Shown in pieces: positions 21,738 through 33,639 of a stretch of 64,000 nucleotides of DNA. Below the pieces are notes generated by a model. That model worked only from the letters and a program-made list of their open reading frames with translations. It ran no database searches and was not told where the DNA came from. Each line of letters begins with the position of its first letter. The first letter of the stretch is position 1. Source of the DNA: Distichodus sexfasciatus (lineage: Eukaryota; Chordata; Actinopteri; Characiformes; Distichodontidae); NCBI GenBank assembly GCA_032718565.1, contig JAVGVS010000182.1, positions 216,910 to 280,909 on the forward strand, read 5' to 3'. The position numbers were made by a program, and so were the translations under genes.

Positions 21738-22319
21738 GAACATATGTATCACACGCTTCCTTTTCCTGTCCTGAGACTGTGTTCGTAACCACGGAAACGT
21801 TAGGCAGCCAAACTGAGTTCGCAGCTAAAACAAGCTCTGACGCATGATAAAGCTAAAGCATATCTTTGATGTAATTACTGTATATAGCTCACTTGCATGG
21901 TTGGATGTAATCATTTTCCTGAACTAGAAAACTAAATTAAAATTCACAATAACAACACTATTTACTGGGTGAATTACATACTGCAGTTATTATTTATTAT
22001 AAAATTGCAAGATGCAAATGATTTAGATAAGAAACGCTAATATTTCAAAAACAATTTAGGCAGAAAATTTAACCTTTGTTTGTTTGTTTTTTTACTGACA
22101 AACAACCAATTGATCTGTGAAAATATACACTTTTGATGAACTGGGAAAAAGAAGTCATTTCATTAGTACTTCACTCGCCTATGGATTCATTTGATTAAAG
22201 GGGAAAAACATTTGCCAAAATATCTACTGAATAGAGGAATTGGAGTTCAGTATTTGAATGTGTTGCTTAACAATGCATGGTCATGATGACAAAGCAGTGC
22301 ACGCATGAAAATGCGAAAG

Positions 22320-22557
22320 TGAAAGTGAGTGACTATTTGTCATTGCGAACACACCACAGCACAGCGCACAGTGCACCGCAACCAAATGTGACCTCTGCAT
22401 TTGACCCATCCGTGAAGGGGCAGTGGGCAGCTAACAAGGGCAGCGCGCGGGGAGCAGTGCTTGGGGACGGTAACTTGCTCATGAGTACCTCAGTGCTAAC
22501 TTTACCGGTCCTTTGATTCGAACCGGCGACTTTCCGATCACAGGGTGAACTGCCCCT
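22320..22557 (-). mobile_element. tRNA-derived SINE, second family
   Basis: Contains TTGTCATTGCGAACACACC, CTCTGCATTTGACCCATCC, GGGGAGCAGTGCTTGGGGAC and ends GATTCGAACCGGCGAC, the reverse complement of a tRNA box B. Close relatives lie at 60.49 kb and, truncated, at 47.84 kb. Confidence 0.75.
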
Positions 22558-24320
22558 AAAACTGCTTTTAAAACTGCGTAAGAAAACGTGAAATACTTTG
22601 CACCAAGGCTGGCAGGACTACATTTCCCAGTACGCTATCTTAATGTCTTCATTTGCATGGAAGAAGGAGAAGAGACAAGGGAGAGAGAGAGAGAGGTGGG
22701 GCCAACTGCAGCAGGTCCGTTGGCAGCAAGCGTGGCAGCCTGCGGGCAGATGACACACAAGCAGAGGAGGATAAGCCTCTTAGCGCTCCAATTTAACTAC
22801 GGGACTGCGAGCAACACGCCGAGGGCTCATTAACACAATAACACTTCCCATGAATGGGGAAATAAAGGCCTTTTTTAACCAGGTAGGAAAGTTAAAGAAA
22901 CACATCTGAAGATCTGAAATAAGGTGTGTCTTTTAATAGAGAACGTTGGCAGGGCAAAACTCTTCCTATAACGCAGCTTTAGTCTACCTGACGACCCCTG
23001 TTGACCCTTAAAATAGACCGTCCCCGAAATTAAAAGAGAACTGTGTAATATGTTCACGTGCTTCATAATGAAACCCAAACCATTTCTTAACAAAACACAG
23101 ACATTATGACAAAAAGCAAAACACATGTGGACTTACCTAGAAGCAACCAGAAACAGGAACTTGTGCCCTGATGGGTGAGAACTGAACAGAATTACTTGGC
23201 CACGTTTTGCATGGGCCCATCACATCTTTGCATTGTCAGTGCTGAGAACTGGCAAAATTCTGGGGCCGCTGTTTGAGGAACTTTTTCTATGAGGAAAGTA
23301 GCTCTTCTTGTGTATAAGAATACTGTAGCATCTGCTGCGTCTGAGCACCAGGCTCTATTGGGCTAGAACATGCTTGGCATCCCTCTGATGTGCACAAAGA
23401 CTGATGTGCACACGGCGTCTGTGAATAAACAGGAAAGCAGACTCACAAATCTACTGCTCTACTCAGGCTTGGGGATTTGAAGGACCAACAGTTAAAGCAT
23501 ATGGAGAACGTCAATCAAGCAATCGGTGATTTTCCTCTCGCAATGCATTTTAGATGTGTATCTTATAATTGGAGTCTTGGTAGCTTCAAAGCATTCCAGC
23601 ATCTTTTAAAAACGAAAGCCCATCGTGCGATTTAACCGCCTCATTTTAACGAAATAAATTTTAAAATTGTGTCATTTTAAACCTAATCAATGGTATTCTT
23701 CTTTTAAAGGATTTTTCCAAAACAAGACTGAATGCTTCTTTAATCGGGAATATATAACCTCGTTGTCTGAAGTGTAATGGAAGGAGGTACGTGAGCTCTA
23801 AAACTCTTGCATTTCTTAAAAACGGCAATAAACCAATCTTGATGTTTGCGACAAATATTTTTCACTACTGAATCCCACTAGGCAGCCCCGTTAAGTTCGG
23901 CATTTATTTTTATAGCAGTGCATAAATTCCAGCAAGGTCCAAACTAGCACGAAGGACATGTTTTTGTTGGAAAACTGCATGCCAAGTTGCAAGCTCAAGC
24001 AAGCTTACACCGTAGTAGGCTGCAGGATTAATTCCCAATGAGAGTCAAAGCAACGTACGCTACTTGCCGACAACGGCAAATGTGGGGTAGACTGGGAGAC
24101 ATTCCGGATATTATGTTACAGAGAAGCAACATAATTACAGATGCACTGGAAGAAGGCAGTAATCAAATTAGTTAACACTCGGTCCCAAAATGTTTTGGAA
24201 CGGGCAACTGGAGTAACTGTTATTACTGTACTTCAGAATCAGTGAGCTGCTAATCAATACATACCAAATTTTAACTTAAAAAGCTCAAAAGCAAGCTCAA
24301 AGCCAGATCTATAGCGGGAG
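22558..24320. other. Intergenic, no gene recognised
   Basis: Noncoding. The motif GGACTACATTTCCCAG near 22614-22630 resembles a ZNF143/Staf promoter element; otherwise nothing was recognised. Confidence 0.35.
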
Positions 24321-24321
24321 T

Positions 24322-24900
24322 TAGGGCTGGGCGATATGGCCTAAAAATAATATCTTGATATTTTTAAGCTATATCGCGATACACAATAGATATCTCTTTC
24401 TGGGAGACAGACTACATTTCCCACAATCCCTGCGCCGCAACTCGGAGCCACGTAACAATAATGCGATGGATGTGCGTCCAGAATAATATCAAGTAAACAG
24501 CTGTATTGTCAGTAGAACACTGGTTGTTATTTATCAGCTAAAATATATGTTTTGTCTGAAATGAGGGGGAAGATTTGACTGCATTGGAGTGTTTTTGTTA
24601 GTGAGGGCGTTCCATATTGCAAGCGCCTGCATCGAGTCGCGGGCGCCCACGCACAGCGAGTTTACACAGCGAACAATGTCATTTAAGTGCATTTACTCAT
24701 TTACTTCTGGTTTTGTGCACAGAATAACAGTGGACGATCGCGTAAAAGCTGCTCGCCGCCATCTTGCAGTTCTGGTTTGTAGATAAACGGTACGCACCAC
24801 CCCAGTCCGGCATCTAGCCGATGCCTCTGTCAATCTTCACTTTCAAGAGAGAAAAACAAAAACACACATGCTTTCTACAAGCACGTAACAATGCGCAAGG
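24322..24900. mobile_element. hAT-like repeat, GGGCGATATGGCC type
   Basis: Begins TAGGGCTGGGCGATATGGCC and continues with ATATCGCGATAC, a common fish nonautonomous hAT start. The core at about 24486-24580 is roughly 85 percent like 44762-44862 in a different hAT element. The right end was not located. Confidence 0.55.
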
Positions 24901-27135
24901 AGAGCGTGCTGGATGGGCGGGGGAGTGAGCGTTCTGAGAAAGCAGAGAAGTGAAACGCGAAACGGACGTCTGTTAAGCATTAATATGAGGATTTGTACTC
25001 AATATTCACGATATAGTCATTTACTACATCGCACGTGGAACCAGTCACGATACATGGAGTTTATTCGATATACTGACCACGCCTGGCTGGAGTATTTTCT
25101 CCACAGCACAACTGGAACAATGTGACCAATCATCTTGTGAGACTCGAGCATAAAAACCCCACGGAAACGGAGGATGTGTAGGCATACAGCAGGCATAAAG
25201 TCAGGACTGTCTCGTTACATTCAGACTCGGAACTACGCAATCATTAAGCTGTTTAAAAGTCTTTTTTTCAAAGACTTTTAATCCAACAAAGCTATTCCGA
25301 AGCCAGAAATGTATCCTCCTTTGAAATAAATATATTCCAATGAGGATAGAGGATACCAAAATAATTTCTACTTCTGGGACATTTCCTCTACTGAACGGCA
25401 TTAACAAAAACGTACTAGCTGCGTGCCGAGTTATTTACCTCCTCTTCTCTCTTGCTGACTACGGTCATCTCCCCCTCCGTTCCAATTTTTTGCTGCGACT
25501 AGTGGAGGCTAATGATGCACAATAACACAGGTCCTTCCTGTCTGCTATTTATAAACCGCGTCATTCAGAGACAGGCGACGGGCCGGTTAATTTTAGCTGT
25601 GTCATCTCTCTTGTGAGTTCTGAGTCCTGCGGGCTTAAGTTGACAGTGCCTGAGGAGCCCGGCGGATGGACAGGCGGGCCTCAGCGGCCTTCGCAACGAG
25701 CACAGGCCTGGAATGACGCACTTTTGCTGCCACTGCCCAAGCCATTCAGAAAAGCTACGGGCCATTAGGTGAAAGCATGGAGCACGACGGGGAACACAGG
25801 TAGAGGACACAGAACATGAAAACAGAAACCTGACATTATGACAAGGAGACAAAAAGATGTGGAAAAACAGAGGTCTAGATGTAGCAAAGTATGTCACAGT
25901 AACACAGACTTATTCCAAACGGGCAACTTCTTTATGGTCGTCTTTGTAAATCAGAGGAAGCATGAGGGGGGGGGCGGGGGAAGGCCTCAATCAATAAGAT
26001 GTCATAGAACAAGACCCACACTTTGTCATAAATTCATGTACAAATGACCTTTTAGAGGTAACACACTACAGGCTGTGTGTTAAATCTAAGATGTTTTTAA
26101 AAAAAACTACTTGAACTTACCTAAAATGGATCAAAGTAACTTCCACTTCTCAGACTGCAAAACAAGAGACAAGAGAATTGTAGCCGTGTTAAAAAGATGG
26201 ATAATCTGGGTTTCATGTAACAACCGCAGGGCAGAGAGATTAACATTCTCCACTGTTACTTCTTGGTCATTATAGTGATTACTTTTGAAATATTTGTACA
26301 ATTCAAACCTTCTTTCAAAGTACTAGCTGAAGAAGTAACGAGAAGCACTTAGTGGCACGTCCACTGGAGGTTTTCAGAATTTTCTCGCGTCGCCTGGGTA
26401 GATTTTGAGAGACTGGAGAGTCACTAATGTGTAGCTAACAAAGTTCCACTCTATTAACACTTTCCTAAACACGGCTAATGGACGCGCCAGCACTTTAAAA
26501 CATGAAACTTCAGGCATTTGTTAAAAAGCTGATCAGAAGAGGCCGAGCGGTTACTATGCGTGTCTCTAGAGCCTACAAGAACCCAACGCTACTCGCTCCT
26601 TTCAACGTTCTCAAGCCCCTTTTGACCAGCAGCCTCAAAATTAGGCCGCATTCACCTGAGACAGAATCAGTAATTCAACGGAAAAGCTGACGTTGCCCCA
26701 AGTGGGTCGGCGTCGATGTCATGCAAAACTGCGCCCCCAGGCGGCTCGGGGGAGTACAGCCGTGTTTCTACAGCCGCGTGCAGCACTGCAGCTAGCCCTC
26801 GCCCCCAGCATAAACAGGCCTCAAGACGAGCCTTTTGTTGACATCAGTGATGCGCACTCCTCTCAAAATCCCCTGAACATGCACAAAAGAAGAACATCAT
26901 AATGATCGCTGAAATACAAATCAAAACAATAATTAATTTAAGCCATAGCTCTTCTGCTTTAGCCTTAAGGCACATTTAATTGGCTAATTGAGAAAATGCA
27001 CACCAATTAGATATAGACATTTAGCTATATTGCATGTGTTTCTTCTTATCGTGATTATAGTCGTATACCTTTGATTTTGGGTGGCAAATACGAACTGCGT
27101 AACACACCCATCAAAGCCACGCCGACTGGGCAAGG
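24901..27135. other. Intergenic, no gene recognised
   Basis: Mixed noncoding DNA with moderate CpG. A G run lies at about 25966-25980. No exon with recognisable homology. Confidence 0.35.
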
Positions 27136-27139
27136 CTGG

Positions 27140-27178
<39 letters not shown>
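27140..27178 (+). repeat. (CA)n microsatellite
   Basis: About 19 CA dinucleotides. Confidence 0.9.
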
Positions 27179-27181
<3 letters not shown>

Positions 27182-29535
27182 CGCAGCAGTAACCCGCCCC
27201 TCTTCCCGCAATCCCCACCTTGGTTTGTTTTTTCAGCAATAAAAAAAAAACCCCTCAATACATATCCAAAATGTAACGTACTACTTCATCAGTGTCATCC
27301 GACAACCAACATCTTCCACAACACACTGACACAAACGCGTTTATAAAGATCATCACCTCCAACATATAAAATGCGGCAAACTGGCAAACGCCTGGCAGGC
27401 GACTGGGACTTCTATTCACCATGTTCATCCTCAACACTGACCTGCACGTCTACGCCCTTCAGCTTCTCCTGGCTTTAATCACGACGTCATAACTCTGGTC
27501 GCTCTCGGGTGGATTTCTATTCATCAATTCACAAACGTCCAGAACACCTTGTCCGTTTGCCTGTAGAAATTTCCACAGCGCCACATTTGAAGCCCGCCCC
27601 CTTACACACCCCCGTGCTCTTATTCGTCGCTTCCGTTTGTCGTCACCGCAATCACATGCTTTTGACGCGTGTTTACAAACACTCGACGGAATCACATGTC
27701 GCAGAGCCATTTTGACATGTTTCGACCAGTGTGCGACAGACGCTTGGCAGACTATACAAAAAGCATTTCAGAGCGCCATTACGTAACTGCGTTTGACCAT
27801 GTATGTAAGACCAACGTGTTGCAGTCATTCAAACGTCTTTCAATAACTCAAAGATATTAGCGTTACGGAGTTGCTTAAAGCCTTCGACTCCACAGTTGAT
27901 AACGCACAAGGCGTTTGATTTTCATAACTGCAATTTTAGATGAACAAACGACCCGACATATAGTATATTTCACCTCTAACGACATCCATAATGCCCGAGT
28001 TCACATTTTACTTTTGATACAAAGATAAAGTACTAACCTCAGTTGAGCGACGATTTTCCACTTTTGATCGTCCAGCGGGCACATGCAAAACGCTGAAATT
28101 ACAATACTCCAAAAGTGTATACAGCAGAGGGCGACATTTACCAAAGCAGAGACCTAAGGCCTCCACTTTAAGCATGATTTGCATGCAGCCTAAAAAGGCC
28201 AGTAAGTGAGACATGTGGCACTTCAGTTTGATATATTTAAGAGGATGAAATTGAATCGGTCCTTTCTCTGCAAACACACTGTGATATGTTAGGCAACCTA
28301 GCAGTGAGTTTATATATGTTAATGTTTGGAGCCTGTAACAAATAAATGTGATGTGTACTCCAACTAATCTCCAACTGATAGCGCAAATGATAAAGTCAAG
28401 AAGACTTTAATATAAAGAAAGAAAAGGCACGGTAGACTGGTGTTCCAGGCTGAGCCATTGTGACGTTTGAACAGGAAATGAAAGTTCATTGCATCATGGT
28501 GGAAAAGTGGGAGAGACAATGTTTTCCAGATTTCTCTGGCTCTCGCAGCCGATGCGCACACACTTGGCACACTTAGCTTAATGACGTCAGTCTCTCTGGC
28601 TCTGAAAAATGGCAATCTGAATGGAGCCTCCCTCTAAGAGAACGTCTTAAAGTGGTGTGTTGGTAACAGTTTTCAATGCATTTGGGCCATAGCAATGATA
28701 CACCCATGTTATGTTCACTACTGTGAAAACCACACTTTGCATCCCTTCAAGCTTCAAAATGATGCATTTTTAGACATTTTGCTGTTTTTAATGGTGGAAT
28801 TTTATGCAATGCTGTTTGTGATCTTGTACTTTTACATAATTCTAATTGTGATTTTTAAACACAGTTGCACATCTTTAAATTGAACAATAATCAAATCATT
28901 AACTTTATCATGTACTTTTCACTTACTTGTATAAATTATAGAAGTGTAAACTATAGGAAAAGCTGACAGCAAAATGAGCCTCGTCTCACTGTAAAGCATA
29001 CATTAGCACTCTGTTATGGGGCCACTGCAATTAAACAAGACAGCCCACAGCATGCACAAACAGCTGTGCGAAAGGATTCTTCCACTGTGTCCATATACCA
29101 CATGAGCAAGGTGAATGTTTGTCCCAAAAATGCTCTTAACATGCCGTTACGTGATAAAAAATTTAAATGGCATCCAAACATTGAGCATGGGCAGCCTGTG
29201 CTATCGGAATGTGAATGCATGTGTCTGTATACCTGTGCGTGCATGTGGTCATTTTTTAAAACTAGACGTATCGTATTTTACACACTGTGAAATTGAAACG
29301 GTCAGCCAGCAGATGTCACAGTAAACATTAGGGGATGCGAATGTGTGTAATGGTTTGCTCTGGCTCGATGTGTATGTGTTTATGTGTGTGTACAGCCAAA
29401 TGCTTGTAAGCGACACGCCCTTCTGCGCTGAGGTCATACATGGAGGAGACATACCTCAGCAAAAAAAGTGACGCCTCTCTGAAATGCGTCAGTAGAGACG
29501 TCTGAGAAAAGTGGTGTGAAGACAGGTCTGCGTAT
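27179..29535. other. Intergenic, no gene recognised
   Basis: Noncoding, moderately CpG-rich up to about 27.9 kb, then AT-rich. No exon recognised. Confidence 0.35.
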
Positions 29536-29625
29536 AGGCATGGGAATTAATAAGATTTTATCAATATCATTGCCATTGTCGATTCTGCCTATCAATCCAG
29601 TTCCTTATCAGTTCTCTTAACAATT
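29536..29625. mobile_element. hAT-like terminal fragment
   Basis: GGCATGGGAATTAATAAGATTTTATC followed by GCCATTGTCGATTCT parallels the left end of the element at 44710 (GATAAGATTTTATAAACATC, GCCATTGTCGATTCT). It is a solo fragment. Confidence 0.5.
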
Positions 29626-29802
29626 AGCAAAACAGACCCTTCCTGGAACCATTAGGTCTACACGTAATAATAATGACAAAATAGCATATTGCCATAATTT
29701 GCTACTTATTCTGACTCCAATATATCACTTCACACCAGAAAAAAAGATTTCCTAGATAATTGGATACTGAAAGCATACAATCATAACGATGCTGCAAGAT
29801 CA

Positions 29803-30023
29803 TTCATTTATTATCCAAACCACTTAATACCTATCGGGGTTGCGGAGACCAGAGCCTATCCTGGGAACTATTACCGAGAAGGCGGGGACCAACCATGGGC
29901 AGGCGCCAACACACAGCAGGGCACACACACTCATACAATCGCACTCTCTTTCACACCAGTTCAGAGTCGCCAGTTAACCTATATTGCATGCTTGTTGGAC
30001 CTTGGGAGGAAACCGGAGCACCG
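29803..30023 (-). mobile_element. V-SINE (DANA/HE1-like), 5'-truncated
   Basis: Reverse-oriented copy: tail ATTCATTTATTATCC at 29807, AGAGCCTATCCTGGGAACTA, GAGTCGCCAGTTAACCTATA and GGAGGAAACCGGAGCACC at the end. The tRNA-like head is missing. Confidence 0.75.
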
Positions 30024-30024
30024 G

Positions 30025-30925
30025 TTTGATTAATCTGTCGATTTTTCTTCCAATTAATCAATTATTAATTGGATAAAAAGAAAAAAAAACTGACTTTTTT
30101 CTACTGACTGTTTTTTACTCTCTAACACTATAAAATGGAAAAAAATATTTTCTGATTAATTGAAAATGAAGAAATATTGAAGTTGAAGGCCAATGAAGTT
30201 TGGCCATTTCTAGCCAATTTGGACTCATTTTCAAAGTCAAAGTCAAAGTAAACTTTGTTGTCATCTCTTCTATATATTGTACAGATACACAGAGAGACGA
30301 GAAGACGTGGCTCCAGTTTACACAGTGCAACAAGAAATAGAGAACAAAGAACAGATAGGGCACTTGGAATAAACAATATATAAATAGGACACAAAATATA
30401 CATTTTAAGCTGGAAGTGGAAAATGACTGATAGTTTTCAATATGAAAGATTTCGATATCCAGTCTATTAATAGAAGTGTATTCTTAAAAGGTCTGACTGA
30501 AATTTAAGTTTGTACAGATATTATAGCAGCATTGGAGAACCATTCTGTGCAATACTTTTCCATAATTTGCGCAGATATAGTTAGTTAAAAAGTGACCAGT
30601 GATATATACATGTTTAACGGTTGTGCAAATAGTAGAGGCAGTGCAGTAGAGGCCTATAACTGCATTTTTGTGCAAGATGGCATTCCGAAAGAGAGTCGCG
30701 TCACAATAACGTGGTGGACATGCATCAGGAATAATCACTGAAAATCACTGAAAAGCTTAATGCTGCTTTACTGCCACTGCGGCTTTGGTTACCTTATTGT
30801 CTACACATTAGGGGGTAGCCACTGTATATATGTGTAGAATAACGTAGACCCAACTAATCGATTATTAAATTAGTTGTCAACTATACTAATACTCGATTTT
30901 AATCAGTTAGTTTTTGCAGTCCTAA
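30025..30925. mobile_element. hAT-like AT-rich repeat with TAATCGATTA ends
   Basis: Sequence with GATTAATCTGTCGATTTTT near 30030 and CAACTAATCGATTATTAAATT near 30850, motifs typical of fish hAT MITE ends. A separate dispersed segment, CAAAGTCAAAGTAAACTTTG to ACACAGTGCAACA, lies at about 30233-30335. Borders are uncertain. Confidence 0.35.
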
Positions 30926-31641
30926 TATATTGTTACATTTTTAATTATTATTGATGTTTCCCATAAGAACAGAGGTGCTCCATTTGTGGAATATAAGTAA
31001 ATTGGTGCAAATTATTGCCTGTAAATTTGTAATGTTGTAAAGAACAATCATGTCTTTGGGAAAAATCTCGTCATTTTTCTTCACTCTGTGTCCAGAACTT
31101 ATTGTTTGGTTACTTGATTCATCAACTAATGGTCAATGGCCCACACCTCTGCTGACCGCTGTTATTTAAAAGGAGTGGGGCCCCTGAGATGCCATTTGGT
31201 CATTAAGAGGGGACACTGGCCTCACAGACACTTTCCTGCTTGGGCTTTTAAGGTCAGATGCGTGGCCTTTTTTCAGACTGCAGAGATAAAGATTATGTCA
31301 ACATCAAGCTTGGAATGCTAGACGGGCACAGGAAGTTGGTGAGCATTCCGAAGTCAATTTGATCCTAATAGGAAACTCCTGCGACTCCAGCACTTATGTG
31401 TTGATGGGAAGAGCCCCACAATATTGGGATTTACTGCACAAAATTTGTTAAAATATAGATAATTCAGAATAACATTTTAGTAATATCAAAATATCAATGA
31501 ATTAAATGTGCATTTTTACTTTTAAAAGATATTGTCCGGAATCTATCCATATTTAATAGTCAAACAAATTGTTATTTTTCAGCATTATTAATCCATAATT
31601 GTTAATGCCCTTTGATATGAGCGAATTAGACCTATTAAGGT

Positions 31642-31713
31642 TAAAAATCTCTGCCAAACAATCAGAGAGGTACGATCTATCATACCTCTCTGATTGATTG
31701 GCAGAGATTTTTA
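31642..31713. repeat. 31-bp near-perfect hairpin
   Basis: Arms 31642-31672 and 31683-31713 are reverse complements with one mismatch and enclose a 10-nt loop. Arms contain AAAAATCTCTGCCAA and TTGGCAGAGATTTTT. The surrounding DNA is unrelated between the two sides. Confidence 0.9.
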
Positions 31714-31844
31714 AGAATCAAATACCATTCTGACATTAACTAGTATTGAAAACATATTTAATACACATAATGAGTGGGAAATGTTGAATGCCATATGAAC
31801 AAAGTCCTAAAAACACATTTAAGCACATTTTTACAAAAATTTAC

Positions 31845-32402
31845 TATCCCAAATCCCTGCTGATCAGACAAAATACTGCCAAGACTGCCCCAGGACTAAA
31901 GTTTACTACCAGAGAGGGTAATATCAGTCCTTGATCAGTCTTTGCCATGGACGTCTGTCCTGGATGTAACCGCTCGAGGAATCCTGTTTGTGACGCCAAA
32001 TTCTGTGATGGATTTTCTCTTAGCCACCTGTAGTTAAACTCAGAAGTCAGAAATAAGGACAAACATCAGGAGTCTCCAGTTGTAACAAAATTTAATCTTG
32101 CGAGGGGAGTCCTCTGTGAGTGTGAGAGAGAGTCCGATTTACACCTCTACACCCAGTAATTTATACGTTGTCTCAGGGGCTAACACAAAGGGTCCTTAGT
32201 AGGTCAACATTCCTTCTTATCTGTTGTGCACTTCTTCTTATCGATTGTCAGACTAGATAAACAAGAAACTTGCCTAACTAACCTAAGACTATCCATAAGG
32301 TTTAAACCTTAACAAAACCCACACTGAACCGCACATTCCCATAACTAAGAGATTACCTTTGGAACTGCACTTTAAAGTGGATAATTAAAATTTTCCTTCA
32401 CA
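31845..32402 (-). mobile_element. 5' LTR and leader of a retroviral-type element
   Basis: Same LTR family as at 5.1-6.3 kb, in reverse orientation. The LTR runs 32402 down to 32004, from TGTGAAGG to CATCACA. It is followed, three bases later, by a primer-binding-site-like TTTGGCGTCACAAACAGG (about 32001-31984) and a leader with a short open frame to about 31845. The rest of the element and the second LTR are absent. Confidence 0.75.
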
Positions 32403-32990
32403 CGCGCAAGGTGTGGTTATGTAGCATTTAGAATTCCCCCTTGCTGTTTTTGAGACTGGAATGTAGGTATCAGGTGTTATAACAGACTTCACTGAAGAGT
32501 GAATAACGCTGGTAAACAAAGAATAAGACACCAAAGGCTTACTATTCTGGTGTAACATTAGCTCCTCATCCCTATTATTAATCTCTGTTTATGTTGATCT
32601 AGAACTTCCATGTCAAAATATAAATCCTGAAGAACATTTGACCTCCACCAGTGTGAACTCAAACCACCCAACTTTCTTTCAGAATTTAGCCTTTTTCCAC
32701 GATAACCGATTCTCCTGGGGTATTCTCTCAGTTTTCACGGCCTGGACCCTGACATGTTTCTCCTTTTGGCTCCTCAAGATCATCAGTCGATCTGCGAGGG
32801 GTGAAAGAAAACATGGCAGGCATCACAGCTGTGACAACACGCCGACCTCCGCCCTCTGAGAAAACACCCTGCTGGTGTGCGTGTGTCTATGTGTTTAAAA
32901 CCCTGACTTCATGTAGACACACAGCCACAGACACTACAGCATTACCAGCCTGGCAGACATTAGGCATTCTAGTTGTCAATTCTTCAAGGT
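32403..32990. other. Intergenic, no feature recognised
   Basis: Noncoding sequence between the LTR and a Tc1 relic. Confidence 0.4.
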
Positions 32991-33475
32991 AGTCTGATGA
33001 GATTTCACCCCCATGGTTCCTGGAGCATTCTCCCACAAGATGGATGGTCTAGGGCTGCTTTGGAGGTGGTGAAATAGGAGATTTGTACAGAGTGGAAGGG
33101 ACTTTGATGAAGGAAAGGTATCACAAAATTTTGCATTGCCATGCTATACCCTGTGGACAACACTTGATTGGGGCCAATTTCATCCTACATCAGAATAACG
33201 ACCCAAAACACACCGCCAAAATGTGTCAGCAATATTTAAAGAATAAGCGCTCAGCCAGAATCCTGACTGTAATGGAGTGGTCAGTGCAATCTCTGGATCT
33301 GAACTCTATTGAGCTGTTGTGGGAGCTGCTCAGTGTATGGTGTGGTATAGTACAGAGGAAGACTCCATCAAGCCAATTCATCTTGTGGCAGATGCTTCAG
33401 GAAGCATGGATTGAAATCTCATCAGACTGCATTGAAAAATTGTTCAGAAAAGTTTGAAGATATAATGTATAATGG
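32991..33475 (+). pseudogene. Tc1-like transposase relic, C-terminal half
   Basis: Frame 33047-33457 reads V-stop-GCFGGGEIGDLYRVEGT (a TGG to TAG change in VWGCF), then FILHQNNDPKHTAK with the second catalytic Asp and QSLDLNSIELLWE with the terminal Glu. Ends ISSDCIEKLFRKV. The start and both inverted terminal repeats are missing. Confidence 0.8.
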
Positions 33476-33639
33476 CCCACAGTTTCAAAAAACAAATCTG
33501 AGACATTCCACACACACACAAAAAAATGGACTGCACAAAATTAGTCACCTTTTCAGAATCGTAAGAAATGCATTTCAAGCATGTGATGATCCTTTAATCT
33601 GTATGTAAGTTCACCTGTAGCAATTAAGAGGAGCTGCCA

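Larger units (their letters stand above)
20640..21760 (-). promoter_or_regulatory. Candidate promoter of the miR-29 primary transcript
   Basis: Minus-strand order, from high to low coordinates: C-rich GC boxes (complement of the G run 21708-21737), a CCAAT box (complement of ATTGG near 21684), a CACGTG E-box near 21522, CT tracts, then a strong donor GGCC|GTGAGTGAG at 20653/20652. This fits the start of a spliced minus-strand RNA leading to the miR-29 hairpins 7 kb away. In human the same microRNAs are processed from a long noncoding host lying between them and CD34. The link is inference. Confidence 0.4.
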
